From Vulcanimicrobiota bacterium (GTDB lineage Bacteria > Vulcanimicrobiota > Vulcanimicrobiia > Vulcanimicrobiales > Vulcanimicrobiaceae): DNA of 13,259 nt. The position numbers and the translations under genes are program-made. Location of the stretch: positions 1 to 13,259 of the forward strand of contig PMUE01000149.1 of NCBI GenBank assembly GCA_003167055.1. Direction: 5' to 3'. Under the pieces are notes generated by a model, which saw only the letters and a list, made by a program, of their open reading frames with translations, had not been told where the DNA came from and did not search any database. Below are positions 12,788 to 13,259 of the stretch, piece by piece (positions within the stretch are counted from its first letter, which is position 1; each line of letters begins with the position of its first letter).

Positions 12788-13259
12788 TGGGCAAACGCAT
12801 CCTCTTCGTTACGAATGGCAATGGCGAAATCGCGATCGCCGACCGCATTGCGCTCGAGCTGCGCGCGTTGCGTCCGGACACCGCGATCGATCATTTTCCG
12901 CTGGTCGGCGAGAGCCGTTCGGAGATCATGCGCGAAGTCGGGCCGCGCCGTGCGATGCCGAGCGGCGGGCTGCTCGCGATGGGCAACGTCGGCAACATCG
13001 TGCGCGACGTCGGCAGCGGATTGCTCGGCCTCACCTACGCACAGCGGCGTTTCTTGACGGGTTCGCGCGGCACATACGATCGCGTGGTCGCGGTCGGCGA
13101 CGTGTTCGCGCTGTTGATGGCGCTCGCCGCGCATGCGCCGGTCACCTACGTCGGCACGGCCAAGAGCGTGCGGGTCGCACCGTATGGGTACTTCGAGCGT
13201 CGTGTGCTGCGCCGCGCGCAAGACGTCTTCGTACGTGACGACGCGACCGCGCAGCGCTT
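12787..13259 (+). CDS. Lipid-A-disaccharide synthase-related glycosyltransferase, 3' end missing
   Basis: ATG 12787 shares one base with the TGA stop of the phosphoesterase, and the frame stays open to the end of the window (157 codons seen). The N-terminus 'KRILFVTNGNGEIAIADRI' outline (3-21) followed by 'DHFPLVGESRSE' (35-46) and 'RRAMPSGGLLAMGN' (54-67) resembles the LpxB-related family that occurs in cyanobacteria and some other diderms, where 'SNGHGE' and 'PLVGEG' occupy the same places. The later part, 'YDRVVAVGDVFALLMA' (97-112) and 'VTYVGTAKS' (118-126), fits a Rossmann-type GT-B donor half. LpxB-related proteins have no established reaction that I know of. The coupling to lpxB and the phosphoesterase suggests a lipid or lipopolysaccharide sugar transfer. 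Confidence 0.72.
   Translation, partial: MGKRILFVTNGNGEIAIADRIALELRALRPDTAIDHFPLVGESRSEIMREVGPRRAMPSGGLLAMGNVGNIVRDVGSGLLGLTYAQRRFLTGSRGTYDRVVAVGDVFALLMALAAHAPVTYVGTAKSVRVAPYGYFERRVLRRAQDVFVRDDATAQR

Noticed and set aside
1..13259. CRISPR array, tRNA/rRNA genes, insertion sequences or phage genes
   Set aside because: No regularly spaced direct repeats, no tRNA-like cloverleaf or rRNA sequence, and no transposase or integrase motifs were seen; all sizeable stretches are accounted for by outer-membrane genes.

Overview
The window is one uninterrupted, co-directional (+ strand) block of outer-membrane biogenesis and lipid A genes from a GC-rich diderm bacterium. In order it holds tamB (5' end cut off), bamA, three consecutive OmpH/Skp-type chaperone genes, lpxD, lpxC, fabZ, lpxA, lpxB, a small metallophosphoesterase, and the start of an LpxB-related glycosyltransferase gene cut by the right edge. 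I see no rRNA, tRNA, CRISPR array, transposase or integrase. The only gap over 30 bp is the 115 bp between tamB and bamA.

The layout (tamB-bamA-ompH-ompH-lpxD-lpxC-fabZ-lpxA-lpxB) resembles the single large outer-membrane cluster known from diderm Firmicutes (Negativicutes, Halanaerobiales), and partly the cyanobacterial lpxC-fabZ-lpxA-lpxB order. Here it is in a GC-rich, Ala/Arg-rich background with frequent GTG starts. The last gene is of a type best known next to lipid A genes in cyanobacteria and relatives. My best guess is a deep-branching Terrabacteria-side diderm such as Candidatus Eremiobacterota (WPS-2). This is inference, and no taxonomic marker is present.

Region 1 (1-5320) encodes the machinery that moves lipid and inserts beta-barrels: TamB (AsmA-like bridge protein) and BamA (four POTRA domains plus a 16-strand-type barrel). 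Region 2 (5345-7858) encodes periplasmic holdase chaperones. There are four OmpH modules in three genes: a soluble tandem-duplicated Skp, a long coiled-coil lipoprotein with OmpH ends, and a short OmpH lipoprotein. Region 3 (7866-12787) encodes the Raetz-pathway enzymes LpxD, LpxC, LpxA and LpxB, with FabZ supplying 3-hydroxyacyl-ACP precursors through fatty acid synthesis. A cytosolic metallophosphoesterase, translationally coupled to lpxB, is a candidate for the otherwise missing UDP-diacylglucosamine hydrolase step (LpxH/LpxI/LpxG). Region 4 (12787-end) begins an LpxB-like glycosyltransferase.

Most genes overlap by 1-26 bp or lie within 25 bp of each other, so the set is probably transcribed and translated as an operon. 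Points that stand out are a ladder of overlapping inverted repeats in an AT-rich stretch at the start of the second chaperone gene, a GC hairpin plus T-run at the end of lpxA followed by an lpxB that seems to start at CTG, and an LpxH-like GNR motif in a UshA-like phosphoesterase.
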